The translations under genes and the position numbers were made by a program. Below, piece by piece: positions 6,047 to 13,322 of a DNA stretch of 13,465 nt. Source of the stretch: DASPXY01 sp038227745. Lineage in GTDB: Bacteria; Planctomycetota; Planctomycetia; Gemmatales; Gemmataceae. The DNA lies in contig JBBRPS010000206.1 in assembly GCA_038227745.1 (NCBI GenBank), positions 1-13,465 on the forward strand, given 5' to 3'. How positions within the stretch are numbered: the stretch's first letter is position 1; the number at the start of each line of letters is the position of its first letter. The notes under the pieces are model-generated. The model had not been told where the DNA came from, did not search any database, and saw nothing but the letters and a program-made list of their open reading frames with translations.

Positions 6047-8563
6047 ATGGCCCAGGCGGTGTGTACGACGCCCGGTGTCACCTTCGCTCCGTGGTCGTAC
6101 TGCGCGCAACCCCCCGGGGCCATCACGCACCCCGACCAGTTGGGTGCCGCCTCGCCGCACTGGCTGCCTGCCATGGTGCCGGGCACGGTGGCCGCGGCCC
6201 TGCAAGCCAACGGCCAATGGGACTTCAACCGTCCGACGGACCTCGACGCCCAGGACTGGTGGTATCGCACCACCTTCGTCCCGCCGGAACTGCCCGCCGG
6301 ATACTCCTGCCATTTGTGTCTCGATGGCCTGGCGACGCTCGCCGAGGTCTGGCTCAACGGCCACCGCCTCTTGACCACCGACAACATGTTTCGCGGATAC
6401 CGCGTCAATGTGGGGCCTTACCTTCGGCCTCACAATGAGCTGGTCATCGGGTTCCGGTCGCTCTCGGAAGACCTGAAGAGGAAACGTCCCCGGCCGCGCT
6501 GGAAGACGAACCTCGTGCAGCACCAGCAGCTGCGCTGGCAGCGGGCCACGCTGCTGGGGCGCATCCCGGGTTGGTCGCCGCCGGTCGCCGCCGTCGGCCC
6601 CTGGCGCGCCGTCCGGCTCGATACCAGCCCGTTCTCGGTGTTGGAACGGCGCCTTGACAGCAGGGTGGACGGCACGGACGGGGTGGTGACGCTGCAAGCG
6701 CGAATCCATTCCACGGGGTTGGTCGGGGGGGCGATCCTGAACGTGGGCGGCCGGGAAGTTGCGGCCGATGTCCGGGCGGACGCCGACACCTGGCTGGTGC
6801 GCGCCGAGGTGCGTATCGCCAACCCGCCCCTGTGGTGGCCGCACACCCACGGCGCTCAACCCCTCAGCGAGTGCCGCCTGCATATCCGCGTTGGTGAGGC
6901 GCGTTACACCATTCCGTGCGGGGCGGTCGGCTTCCGTGACCTGTCGGTCCGGCAAGACAGCTTTTCGGTCCACGTCAACGGCGTTCCGGTGTACTGCCGG
7001 GGGGCCTGTTGGACCGTCACCGACATCATGACGCTCGGCGGCACGGCGGAGTCGATCGCCCGGGACCTACGCCTGGTCCGCGACGGCGGGATGAACATGT
7101 TGCGGGTCGGCGGCACCATGGTGTACGAGAGTGATGACTTCTATCGGCTCTGCGACGAGCTCGGGATCCTCGTGTGGCAAGACTTCATGTTTGCCAACAT
7201 GGATTACCCCATCGAGGACGCGGGCTTTGCCGCGAACATCGAGGCGGAAGCCAGGTATCAGTTATCCCGGCTGTCTCCACACCCCTGTATCGCTGTCTTC
7301 TGTGGCAACAGTGAAGTCGAACAGCAGGCCGCGATGCGCGGCGTGCCGCGCGAGGCGTGGCGCAACCATTGGTTCGCCACACGCCTGCCCGAACTGTGTG
7401 CCGACTACGCTCCGGGAGTCGCCTATTTGCCCTCGACCCCGAGCGGAGGCGCACTCCCCTTTCACGTGCGGAGCGGCGTCGCTCACTATTACGGAGTCGG
7501 CGCCTACCGGCGCTCCCCGCGGGACCTCCGCAGGGCCGACGTCAAGTTCGCGCCCGAGTGCCTTGCGTTCGCCAATGTGCCGGAGCCGCAGACGGTACAC
7601 GCCATCATGGGCGACGACGCGCCCGCGGCGCACCACCCGCGCTGGAAGCAGCGCGTGCCGCGGGACACCGGGGCGGGGTGGGACTTCGATGACGTGAGAG
7701 ACTTCTACCTGCAACACTTTTTCGCCGCCGATCCAGTGGCCCTGCGCAGCTTCGATATGCCGCGCTACCTACAGTTGAGCCGTGTCGTCCCCGGCGAGAT
7801 GATGTCCCAGGTCTTTGCCGAGTGGCGGAGCGGCAGCACCAGGAACTGCGGAGGGATCGTCTGGTTCTTCAAGGACCTCTGGCCCGCCGCCGGGTGGGGG
7901 GTCATCGACAGTCTCGGCCTCCCCAAGGCCGCCTATTATTACCTCCGCAGGAGCTGGCTCCCCCGGCAGATCACCGTGACCGACGAGGACCTGGACGGGC
8001 TGCACCTGCACGTCACGAACGAGACGGCCGAACCGCTGGACGGCCACGTCGAACTGCTCCTGCTGCAGGAGGGCCACATCGTCGTCGCCCGTCAGGAGGC
8101 CCCTTGCCGGTTGCCCCCCCGAGGGCGGCAAACTCTCGTCGCGGACGCCCTCCTCGACGGCTTCCACGATCTCACTTATTCCTACCGCTTCGGCCCGCCG
8201 AAACACGATGTCGCCATCGCCACGCTGTTCGACGAACAGCGCAGGGTGTTGAGCGAAGCGTTTCATTTCGTGCGAGCGCGTGAGCCCTCGTTCGTGGCGG
8301 GGGTGACCCTGGACATCCAGGCGGAGGCGGTCGGCGACAGCGGTTACGAGGTCACTCTTCTTTCCGACCGTTGGTTACAGAGCGTGTCCTTCGACGTGAA
8401 GGGCTTCTTGCCCGACGACAACTATTTTCACCTGACGCCGTCTCGACAAAAGCTCGTGCGTTTTACCGCCCTCGAGGGCGGCAACACCAGGTTCCGGGGC
8501 TACCTGGAGGCCTTGAACCTCAAGTCTCCGGTGGCCATCCGCTTGAAGGAAACACCTCCGTAG
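6047..8563 (+). CDS. Glycoside hydrolase family 2 protein, beta-mannosidase-like
   Basis: An 838-residue protein with GH2 architecture. The N-terminal sugar-binding jelly roll includes WWYRTTFVPP (71-80) and LDGLATLAEVWLNG (92-105). An immunoglobulin-like domain follows (about 195-300), then the TIM barrel (about 300-640) and C-terminal beta domains. The barrel resembles beta-mannosidases: RVGG (353-356), WQDFMFANMDYP (377-388), CGNSE (419-423), FAPE (501-504) and IVWFFKDLWP (604-613). E423 should be the acid/base and E504 the nucleophile. The residue before E423 is normally Asn in this clan; here it is S422, which could lower or change activity. There is no signal peptide, so it probably works in the cytoplasm. 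It begins 21 nt after the DUF1839 stop, behind AGGGGG. Its operon position suggests trimming of a glycosylated intermediate rather than polysaccharide feeding. Exact sugar unknown. Confidence 0.85.
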   Translation: MAQAVCTTPGVTFAPWSYCAQPPGAITHPDQLGAASPHWLPAMVPGTVAAALQANGQWDFNRPTDLDAQDWWYRTTFVPPELPAGYSCHLCLDGLATLAEVWLNGHRLLTTDNMFRGYRVNVGPYLRPHNELVIGFRSLSEDLKRKRPRPRWKTNLVQHQQLRWQRATLLGRIPGWSPPVAAVGPWRAVRLDTSPFSVLERRLDSRVDGTDGVVTLQARIHSTGLVGGAILNVGGREVAADVRADADTWLVRAEVRIANPPLWWPHTHGAQPLSECRLHIRVGEARYTIPCGAVGFRDLSVRQDSFSVHVNGVPVYCRGACWTVTDIMTLGGTAESIARDLRLVRDGGMNMLRVGGTMVYESDDFYRLCDELGILVWQDFMFANMDYPIEDAGFAANIEAEARYQLSRLSPHPCIAVFCGNSEVEQQAAMRGVPREAWRNHWFATRLPELCADYAPGVAYLPSTPSGGALPFHVRSGVAHYYGVGAYRRSPRDLRRADVKFAPECLAFANVPEPQTVHAIMGDDAPAAHHPRWKQRVPRDTGAGWDFDDVRDFYLQHFFAADPVALRSFDMPRYLQLSRVVPGEMMSQVFAEWRSGSTRNCGGIVWFFKDLWPAAGWGVIDSLGLPKAAYYYLRRSWLPRQITVTDEDLDGLHLHVTNETAEPLDGHVELLLLQEGHIVVARQEAPCRLPPRGRQTLVADALLDGFHDLTYSYRFGPPKHDVAIATLFDEQRRVLSEAFHFVRAREPSFVAGVTLDIQAEAVGDSGYEVTLLSDRWLQSVSFDVKGFLPDDNYFHLTPSRQKLVRFTALEGGNTRFRGYLEALNLKSPVAIRLKETPP

Positions 8564-8573
8564 GTCATCACCC

Positions 8574-10472
8574 ATGTCAAAGGCTCTGGCCATCCCTGTC
8601 GTGGCAACCGTCAACGTCGGCCCGCCGCCCCCCGTGATGGTGAGGCGTACGCCCTTCTACCTGGAAAGCCAGGGCCAGGGGCTCTTCGCCTGGCTGCATC
8701 GCGGTGAGCACGCGCCACCGGCCCACCACGGGGTGATCCTCTGCCCGCCGCTCGGGTACGAGCAAGTTCACAGCCACCGTGGCCTGCGTCACCTCGCCGA
8801 CGCCTTGGCACAGGCCGGGTTCCTCGCACTGCGCTTCGATTACCACGGCACAGGAGATTCCGCCGGTACGGACGAAGACCCCGAGCGGTACGCCGTCTGG
8901 CTGGCGAACGTCCGCGATGCCCACTCCTGGCTGCAACGGCAGCCGGGTTGCCGGGGAATCAGTCTCGTCGGCCTGCGGCTGGGGGCCGCCCTGGCGGCCG
9001 AAGCAGCCAGTTCGCTGGTGGTCGATGGGCTTGTCCTGTGGGCCCCGGTCGTCAAGGGCCGTTCGTACGTGCGGGAAATGAAGGCCCTGAGCCTCACCGC
9101 GAACGGCAGTGCCCCGCCTTCTGCGGAGGCGTCGGCAGACATGGAAGCAGCCGGGTTTGTGCTGACCGCCCCCACCGCGCAGGAACTGAGCCGTCTGGAT
9201 CTGTTGAGTGTGTACCCGCAGTGCCGGCGTGCCCTCCTCGTGGGGCGCGACGATACGCCGACCGACCCACGCCTGTTCGAGCATCTCACGGCCCTGGGGA
9301 TCGCGGCGGAACAGACCACCCAGCCGGGGTATGCGGACCTGATGGCCGAGCCGCATCGCACCAAAGTCCCACGCGAAGCGATTGCCCGCACGGTCGATTG
9401 GCTGCGTGCGGGCATCTCAGAGGTAGTCCGTACGGACGGTGAGGTTTACCGTGACCCCTGCGAACCACTTCAAGCAATCATCCCTCACGGGCAAGGGTCG
9501 GGAAACATCGGCAGCTCACCGTCAGACATTCACGAGCGCGTCCTGTACCTCAGCCGCCGGCCGGAGTTATTCGGTATCGTCAGTGAGTCCTCCCGCTCTT
9601 CGGTCCGAGGCCTGCCGTTCATCGTGATGCTCAACGCCGGCTCCTCTTACCGGGTCGGCCCCAACCGCCTTCACGTTTCCCTGGCCCGTCGGCTGGCTGC
9701 CCGGGGCTTCCCCTGCCTGCGCATGGATCTGTCGGGGTTGGGGGACAGCGTTGCCACGAACCCCGACCGCGAGAACGACCCTTACCCCGCGACCGCCTTC
9801 CGCGACATCGACCTCACGCTCACTCATCTGCGGACGGAACTCGGCGTCGAGCGCGTCGTGCTGATGGGATTGTGCTCCGGTGCTTACGCGGCGTTCCAAT
9901 CCGCCGCCCAACTCTCGAATTCCATCCTGGTGGAGAGTATCCCGATCAACCCCTTGACGTTTCACTGGCGCGAGGGGATGTCCCTGGATGCATCTCCGGC
10001 CGAGAAGATCCAATTACTGCGCAGCTGCATGAAATCCATCTGGGATCCGCGGAAGTGGCTGAAGGTTCTTTCCGGCAGGAGCAAGATTGGGGTGCTCGGT
10101 GTGATGAGAATGCTCATGGAGCGTTGGCGGCTCCGCACCCCGTCCGTGCGAAACGACTCGGTCAGCCCGTGCGCGGACGCCCGCGACGGTTTCCCTTCTC
10201 ACCCCTTGCAGGACGATCTGCCGGGCGACCTCGTTCGCATCGAGAGGAGAGGCCGTCACCTCACCTGCGTGTTCGCGAGGTCCGATCCGGGATACAGCCT
10301 TCTCCTGTTCCTCGCTGGGCGAAAAGTCAACGAGTTGTGTGATAGGGGGAGGATGAAGCTGTTCTTTATCGACGACGCGGACCACACCTTCTCGCGGCAG
10401 GGCCGTCGGCGAGCCCTCGAAGAGACGCTTACCGAGCACCTGTGTCGGCGCTACCTCCTCTCCCCCGACTGA
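8574..10472 (+). CDS. Tandem alpha/beta-hydrolase-fold protein with altered nucleophile elbows
   Basis: A 632-residue protein with two alpha/beta-hydrolase domains. Domain 1 (about 27-280) has GVILCPPLGYE (53-63), RFDYHGTGDS (87-96) and a nucleophile elbow GLRLG (133-137), where Arg135 replaces the usual Ser; a late His261 sits in AEPHR. Domain 2 (about 335-632) has RMDLSGLGDS (383-392), an elbow GLCSG (432-436) with Cys434, a possible acid D571 and His604 in DDADHTFS. Domain 2 could use a Cys nucleophile, as dienelactone hydrolases do; domain 1 looks non-catalytic or binding only. Elbows of the GLRLG type occur in exosortase-associated hydrolases, to my knowledge. There is no signal peptide. 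The gene starts 10 nt after the GH2 stop with a weak ribosome-binding site, so coupling is likely, and it is the last gene of the operon. It may release or hydrolyse a thioester or ester product. Fold is clear, reaction is not. Confidence 0.85.
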   Translation: MSKALAIPVVATVNVGPPPPVMVRRTPFYLESQGQGLFAWLHRGEHAPPAHHGVILCPPLGYEQVHSHRGLRHLADALAQAGFLALRFDYHGTGDSAGTDEDPERYAVWLANVRDAHSWLQRQPGCRGISLVGLRLGAALAAEAASSLVVDGLVLWAPVVKGRSYVREMKALSLTANGSAPPSAEASADMEAAGFVLTAPTAQELSRLDLLSVYPQCRRALLVGRDDTPTDPRLFEHLTALGIAAEQTTQPGYADLMAEPHRTKVPREAIARTVDWLRAGISEVVRTDGEVYRDPCEPLQAIIPHGQGSGNIGSSPSDIHERVLYLSRRPELFGIVSESSRSSVRGLPFIVMLNAGSSYRVGPNRLHVSLARRLAARGFPCLRMDLSGLGDSVATNPDRENDPYPATAFRDIDLTLTHLRTELGVERVVLMGLCSGAYAAFQSAAQLSNSILVESIPINPLTFHWREGMSLDASPAEKIQLLRSCMKSIWDPRKWLKVLSGRSKIGVLGVMRMLMERWRLRTPSVRNDSVSPCADARDGFPSHPLQDDLPGDLVRIERRGRHLTCVFARSDPGYSLLLFLAGRKVNELCDRGRMKLFFIDDADHTFSRQGRRRALEETLTEHLCRRYLLSPD

Positions 10473-10529
10473 CCGCGCCGGTCACACAGGCTTTTCGGCC
10501 CACGCGGGCGTTACTGCGTCTCGCATGGC

Positions 10530-10683
10530 TAGTGTTTCTGGCACGAAAACTTGCATCCAAGTCGGTAGCGATGACAGTGTGGTGTCACTCTTCGGAAACC
10601 GCAGAATTCATGCGGAAAGCGCGACAACACGGGCTGTCGCGGCCCTCCTGAATTCAGTGCAGGTTTTCGTGCCAGGGACACTA
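10530..10683. mobile_element. MITE-like element 1, TA-flanked, about 150 bp
   Basis: A non-coding element bounded by TA dinucleotides at 10530-10531 and 10682-10683. Its ends form a 24-bp terminal inverted repeat with 21 matches: GTGTTTCTGGCACGAAAAC at the left and the complement of GTGTCCCTGGCACGAAAAC at the right, each followed by (T/C)TGCA. Inside are smaller inverted repeats, for example GCGACA (10621-10626) with TGTCGC (10635-10640). TA target duplication and short inverted ends are typical of IS630/Tc1-mariner-type miniature elements. It encodes no transposase, so it would move only with a helper elsewhere in the genome. The family is inferred from the TA only. Confidence 0.6.
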
Positions 10684-10843
10684 GAGCGCTTTGCATCGCG
10701 CTTTGGAGTGCGGCGCTCGGCGCCGCTTTCGGTCTTTCTTTCGTAGTCCCGCGGCCCGGCCCGAGGGAAAGAAAGAGCCAAAGCGGCGCAAAGCGCCGCA
10801 CTCCAAAGCGCCCCCCCGCTACACCCCAATGCAAAGCGCTCTA
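10682..10843. mobile_element. MITE-like element 2, TA-flanked hairpin element, about 158 bp
   Basis: A second non-coding element, bounded by TA at 10682-10683 (shared with element 1) and 10842-10843. Its ends are a perfect 13-bp inverted repeat, GAGCGCTTTGCAT (10684-10696) against ATGCAAAGCGCTC (10829-10841). Further in, a 20-bp perfect inverted repeat (10698-10717 with 10792-10811) continues with few mismatches to 10742/10767. Most of the element could therefore fold into one long hairpin with a loop of about 24 nt. The right side carries about 17 unpaired bases, including a run of seven C. There is no coding capacity. It ends 12 bp past the stop of the carbon-nitrogen hydrolase gene. Confidence 0.65.
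10698..10811. terminator. Long hairpin between convergent genes, possible bidirectional terminator
   Basis: Arms of about 45 bp, the outer 20 bp perfect, around a loop at 10743-10766. The inner part of each arm is a TCTTTCTTTC / GAAAGAAAGA pair. The hairpin lies where transcription from the operon (plus) and the carbon-nitrogen hydrolase gene (minus) meets, so it could stop both. There is no clean U-tract after the stem, so a terminator role is a guess. Confidence 0.3.
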
Positions 10844-10855
10844 AACGGGCGCGCT

Positions 10856-11794
10856 TTAGCGGCCGGCGATGGGGACGTTGCAGATGAGAACGTATTCCTT
10901 GCTGTCCGTCCTGCGCGTCGAGGAAGGCATCTGGCCGAGGGTGCGGCCGTCCGGGCCAATGAACCAGGCGCCGCTGGCCCAGTTCGCGGCGGCGCCCTTC
11001 ACGACAGGGGGGGAGAACGCGGGGTCGTACACTGCGGCGTGGTTGTGGAGGGCCGCGTACACTTTCAGCTGGGCGATCCAACCGTCGGGGCCGCCCCAGG
11101 CGGCGCGGAAGCGATACCAACCGGCGGTGGTCCCGCCCGTGGTGTTCGCGTGCGGGCCGTAGATGATCTGGGCGCCGTTGTCCACCAGCGCCTGGAGGTT
11201 CTTCCGGTCCGTGCCGTCGGCACAGATCGCGATGCCCATCTTGAGGCCCTTGACCTCGAAGACCTTGTGTTCGGTCCCCGCCTGAACGAAGCCCTTCTCC
11301 TTGGTCAGGTAGATCTTTCGGTGCAGTCCGATGATCCTGCCCCTGGGGTCGATGACGATCTGGGCGTTCCAGCGCTTGCCGTCGGCGTCCTGGACGGCGA
11401 CCCCGACGCTGAGGTAGATGCCCTTCTCGATCGCCTTCTTCCGCAGGGCCTTGACCTCGGGGCCGTCGAGGTTCAGCCAGGTCATGTTTTTGCTGAAGTG
11501 GTAGCCGTTGAGCGACAACTCCGGGAAGCCCACGAACTCGGCCCCCTCGGCCGTCAGGCGGTCGATGAAGTAGAAGTGTCGCTGGAGGTTCGCCTGGATG
11601 TTGGCGCGGTTGGTCGCGGCGTCGGGGCCGTCCGAGGAGAGGCACTTGATGTTGACCAGGGCCATCTTCAGGTGGCCGGCGCCCTTCCCCCCAGCGTGCG
11701 CAGCCGGTCCGGGGTCACGAGGCGTTTGTGCCTCGCCGAACCCCGCGATGACCAGGGAGATGACGCATACCGCGCGCAGGACCGAGGGCTTCAC
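10856..11794 (-). CDS. Exported carbon-nitrogen hydrolase (nitrilase superfamily)
   Basis: A 312-residue nitrilase-superfamily enzyme with the complete catalytic triad: E92 in FPELSLNGY, K160 in LHRKIYL and C191 in GIAICADG. These enzymes cleave non-peptide C-N bonds of amides, carbamoyl groups or nitriles; the substrate here cannot be told. Residues 1-23 (basic start, then AVCVISLVIAGFG) form a signal peptide, followed by a Gly/Pro/Ala linker before the fold begins near residue 42. The enzyme is thus probably periplasmic or secreted, unusual for a superfamily that is mostly cytoplasmic. There is no lipobox. The GTG start at 11794 was chosen because GGAGG (11807-11803) lies 8 nt upstream and it begins exactly at the signal peptide; the open frame extends to 12058 but that extension is not protein-like. 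The gene stands alone and converges on the preceding operon, so it is probably not part of that pathway. Confidence 0.9.
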   Translation of the reverse strand: MKPSVLRAVCVISLVIAGFGEAQTPRDPGPAAHAGGKGAGHLKMALVNIKCLSSDGPDAATNRANIQANLQRHFYFIDRLTAEGAEFVGFPELSLNGYHFSKNMTWLNLDGPEVKALRKKAIEKGIYLSVGVAVQDADGKRWNAQIVIDPRGRIIGLHRKIYLTKEKGFVQAGTEHKVFEVKGLKMGIAICADGTDRKNLQALVDNGAQIIYGPHANTTGGTTAGWYRFRAAWGGPDGWIAQLKVYAALHNHAAVYDPAFSPPVVKGAAANWASGAWFIGPDGRTLGQMPSSTRRTDSKEYVLICNVPIAGR

Positions 11795-12083
11795 GTCGCT
11801 TTCCTCCGAGAGTAGCTCAGGACGCACGAACCCTGCCCTCGTCCCCGGGACGGATGGGATGGCGACAGCGCGTGCGGTCCCCTGTTTTCCACAGACTACC
11901 AGCGCGACCTGGCGCGTGAAAGGAGAAAGCGCCGCCCCTTGAACCGTGTACCCCGGGCGACAGGCTGGGGCGTTTTCGACTTGCGGGGCGGCATGGCGGC
12001 CTCCAGAATAGGGGACGTGCCCGGTTGAGGGGAGGGCGCGATCGCGGGAAAGGTACACTCTCTATCTCATTGGGTGAAGGCAG
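11795..12083. other. Divergent intergenic region upstream of carbon-nitrogen hydrolase and GT87 genes
   Basis: About 290 bases between two divergent genes, expected to hold both promoters. A TACACT box (12054-12059) could be a -10 for the plus-strand gene, but the nearest TTG-type box (12025-12030) is 23 nt away, too far for a standard promoter. I see no gene, RNA or clear operator. Confidence 0.5.
11803..11807 (-). promoter_or_regulatory. Shine-Dalgarno site fixing the GTG start of the carbon-nitrogen hydrolase
   Basis: GGAGG on the minus strand, 8 nt before the GTG at 11794-11792. It decides between this start and an ATG 88 codons further upstream that would add an implausible N-terminal extension and bury the signal peptide. 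Confidence 0.65.
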
Positions 12084-13322
12084 TTGCACACGCCGTCAAG
12101 CGCAGAGCAAGTCCCGGGCAGGCAGGGTACGGCTCCCGCGACGTGGCTCGGCGCCGTCCCTCACCCCGACCTCGCGATGATCGGCGTGGTGCTGGCCGGC
12201 GCCTTCACGGTCGGGGCGTGGCTCTACTTCGCCCACTCCGAGGGACTCGTCGATCCGTCGGGCCGTCACGCCGTGGGGCGCGACTTCATCAACCTCTGGA
12301 CGGCGGGCCGCCTCGTCCTCGACGGGCGCCCCGCGCTCGTCTTCGACGTGGAAGGCTTCCACGCCGTCCAGGAGGCGACCCTGGGCCGGCCCTTCCCACT
12401 CCATCTCTGGTCGTACCCGCCGCATTTCCTGTTCGCGGTCGCGCCGCTGGGTCTGTTCGGCTATCTCGTTGCGCTGGTAATCTGGTCGGCGCTGACGTTG
12501 GCGCTGTACGCCTGGGCGGCGGGCGGGCCGCGGCCCGGCCCGGTGCTGCTGCTGGCGCTCGCGCCGGCGACGCTCGTCAACCTGGCCACCGGGCAAACGG
12601 GCGCGCTGGCCGCGGCGCTGCTGTTCGGCGGGCTGCGGCTCCTGCCGTCCCGGCCCGTTGCGGCCGGATTCCTCTTCGGCCTTCTGACGATCAAGCCGCA
12701 ATACGGCTTGCTCCTGCCCCTCGTGCTGCTGCTGGAACGGCGCTGGACCGCGACCGCCAGCGCCGTCGCCACGACCGCCGCCCTGGTGGGACTCAGCGCC
12801 GCCGTCTTCGGGCCGCAACTGTGGGACGCCTATTTGCGCCAGAACTTCGAGGTCACGCGCAGCTTCCTGGAGGTCGGCACGGGGCCGCTCATGGTGATGG
12901 CGCCGAGCCCGTTCATGGCGATGCGCCTGTATGGGGCCGAGTTGTGGGCCGCCTACGCGGTGCAGGGAGTCATCGCCGTCCTCGCCGCCATCGGGGTGTT
13001 CCTTGCCTGGCGTTCGCGAGCGGCGTTCGACGCGAAGGTGGGCCTGACGGGCCTCGCCGCCCTGCTCGCGACGCCGTACGCGCATAACTACGACATGACG
13101 CTGGTCAGCGTCGCGGTGCTGGCCGGCTACGCCTTCTGTCGGGCCGGGGGCGACCGCCGCGGCGAGCGCGCGCTGCTGGCGCTGGTGTGGCTGCTGCCGA
13201 TCGCGATCGTGCCGCTGCACACGGTCGGCCTGGTCGTCGGACCGTGGGTGCTGCTGGGGTTCTTCGGCTGGCTGCTGGTCCGAAGTGGGTCCTTGACCGC
13301 CCGGACCGGAACAACAGTCTGA
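12084..13322 (+). CDS. GT87/DUF2029-type polytopic membrane glycosyltransferase
   Basis: A 412-residue, strongly hydrophobic protein with about ten membrane helices. Family landmarks of the GT-C-fold DUF2029/GT87 group are visible. The first outside loop carries GRDFINLWTAGRLVLDG (65-81), whose D67 would be the catalytic or metal-site acid. YPPHFLF follows (111-117), then TIKPQYGLLLPL (202-213) and a late TPYAHNYDM loop (330-338). Such enzymes transfer a hexose, often mannose, from a polyprenyl-phosphate donor to lipid or glycan acceptors on the outer face of the membrane. The TTG at 12084 is the first start after an in-frame stop, but its GAAGG is only 3 nt away. The ATG at 12177 (381 residues) begins right at the first helix and is an alternative. 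The gene is divergent from the carbon-nitrogen hydrolase and no partner is visible. Family good, substrate unknown. Confidence 0.82.
   Translation: MHTPSSAEQVPGRQGTAPATWLGAVPHPDLAMIGVVLAGAFTVGAWLYFAHSEGLVDPSGRHAVGRDFINLWTAGRLVLDGRPALVFDVEGFHAVQEATLGRPFPLHLWSYPPHFLFAVAPLGLFGYLVALVIWSALTLALYAWAAGGPRPGPVLLLALAPATLVNLATGQTGALAAALLFGGLRLLPSRPVAAGFLFGLLTIKPQYGLLLPLVLLLERRWTATASAVATTAALVGLSAAVFGPQLWDAYLRQNFEVTRSFLEVGTGPLMVMAPSPFMAMRLYGAELWAAYAVQGVIAVLAAIGVFLAWRSRAAFDAKVGLTGLAALLATPYAHNYDMTLVSVAVLAGYAFCRAGGDRRGERALLALVWLLPIAIVPLHTVGLVVGPWVLLGFFGWLLVRSGSLTARTGTTV

Noticed and set aside
4880..6973. Long minus-strand open frame (697 codons)
   Set aside because: It runs antisense across three genes with clear families and has compositionally skewed, motif-free protein.
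10525..10834. Short open frames within the two miniature elements
   Set aside because: They follow the inverted repeats, differ on each strand and resemble no transposase.
10691..11815. Plus-strand open frame of 374 codons over the elements and the carbon-nitrogen hydrolase
   Set aside because: It starts inside the hairpin element and runs antisense to a gene with an intact catalytic triad.
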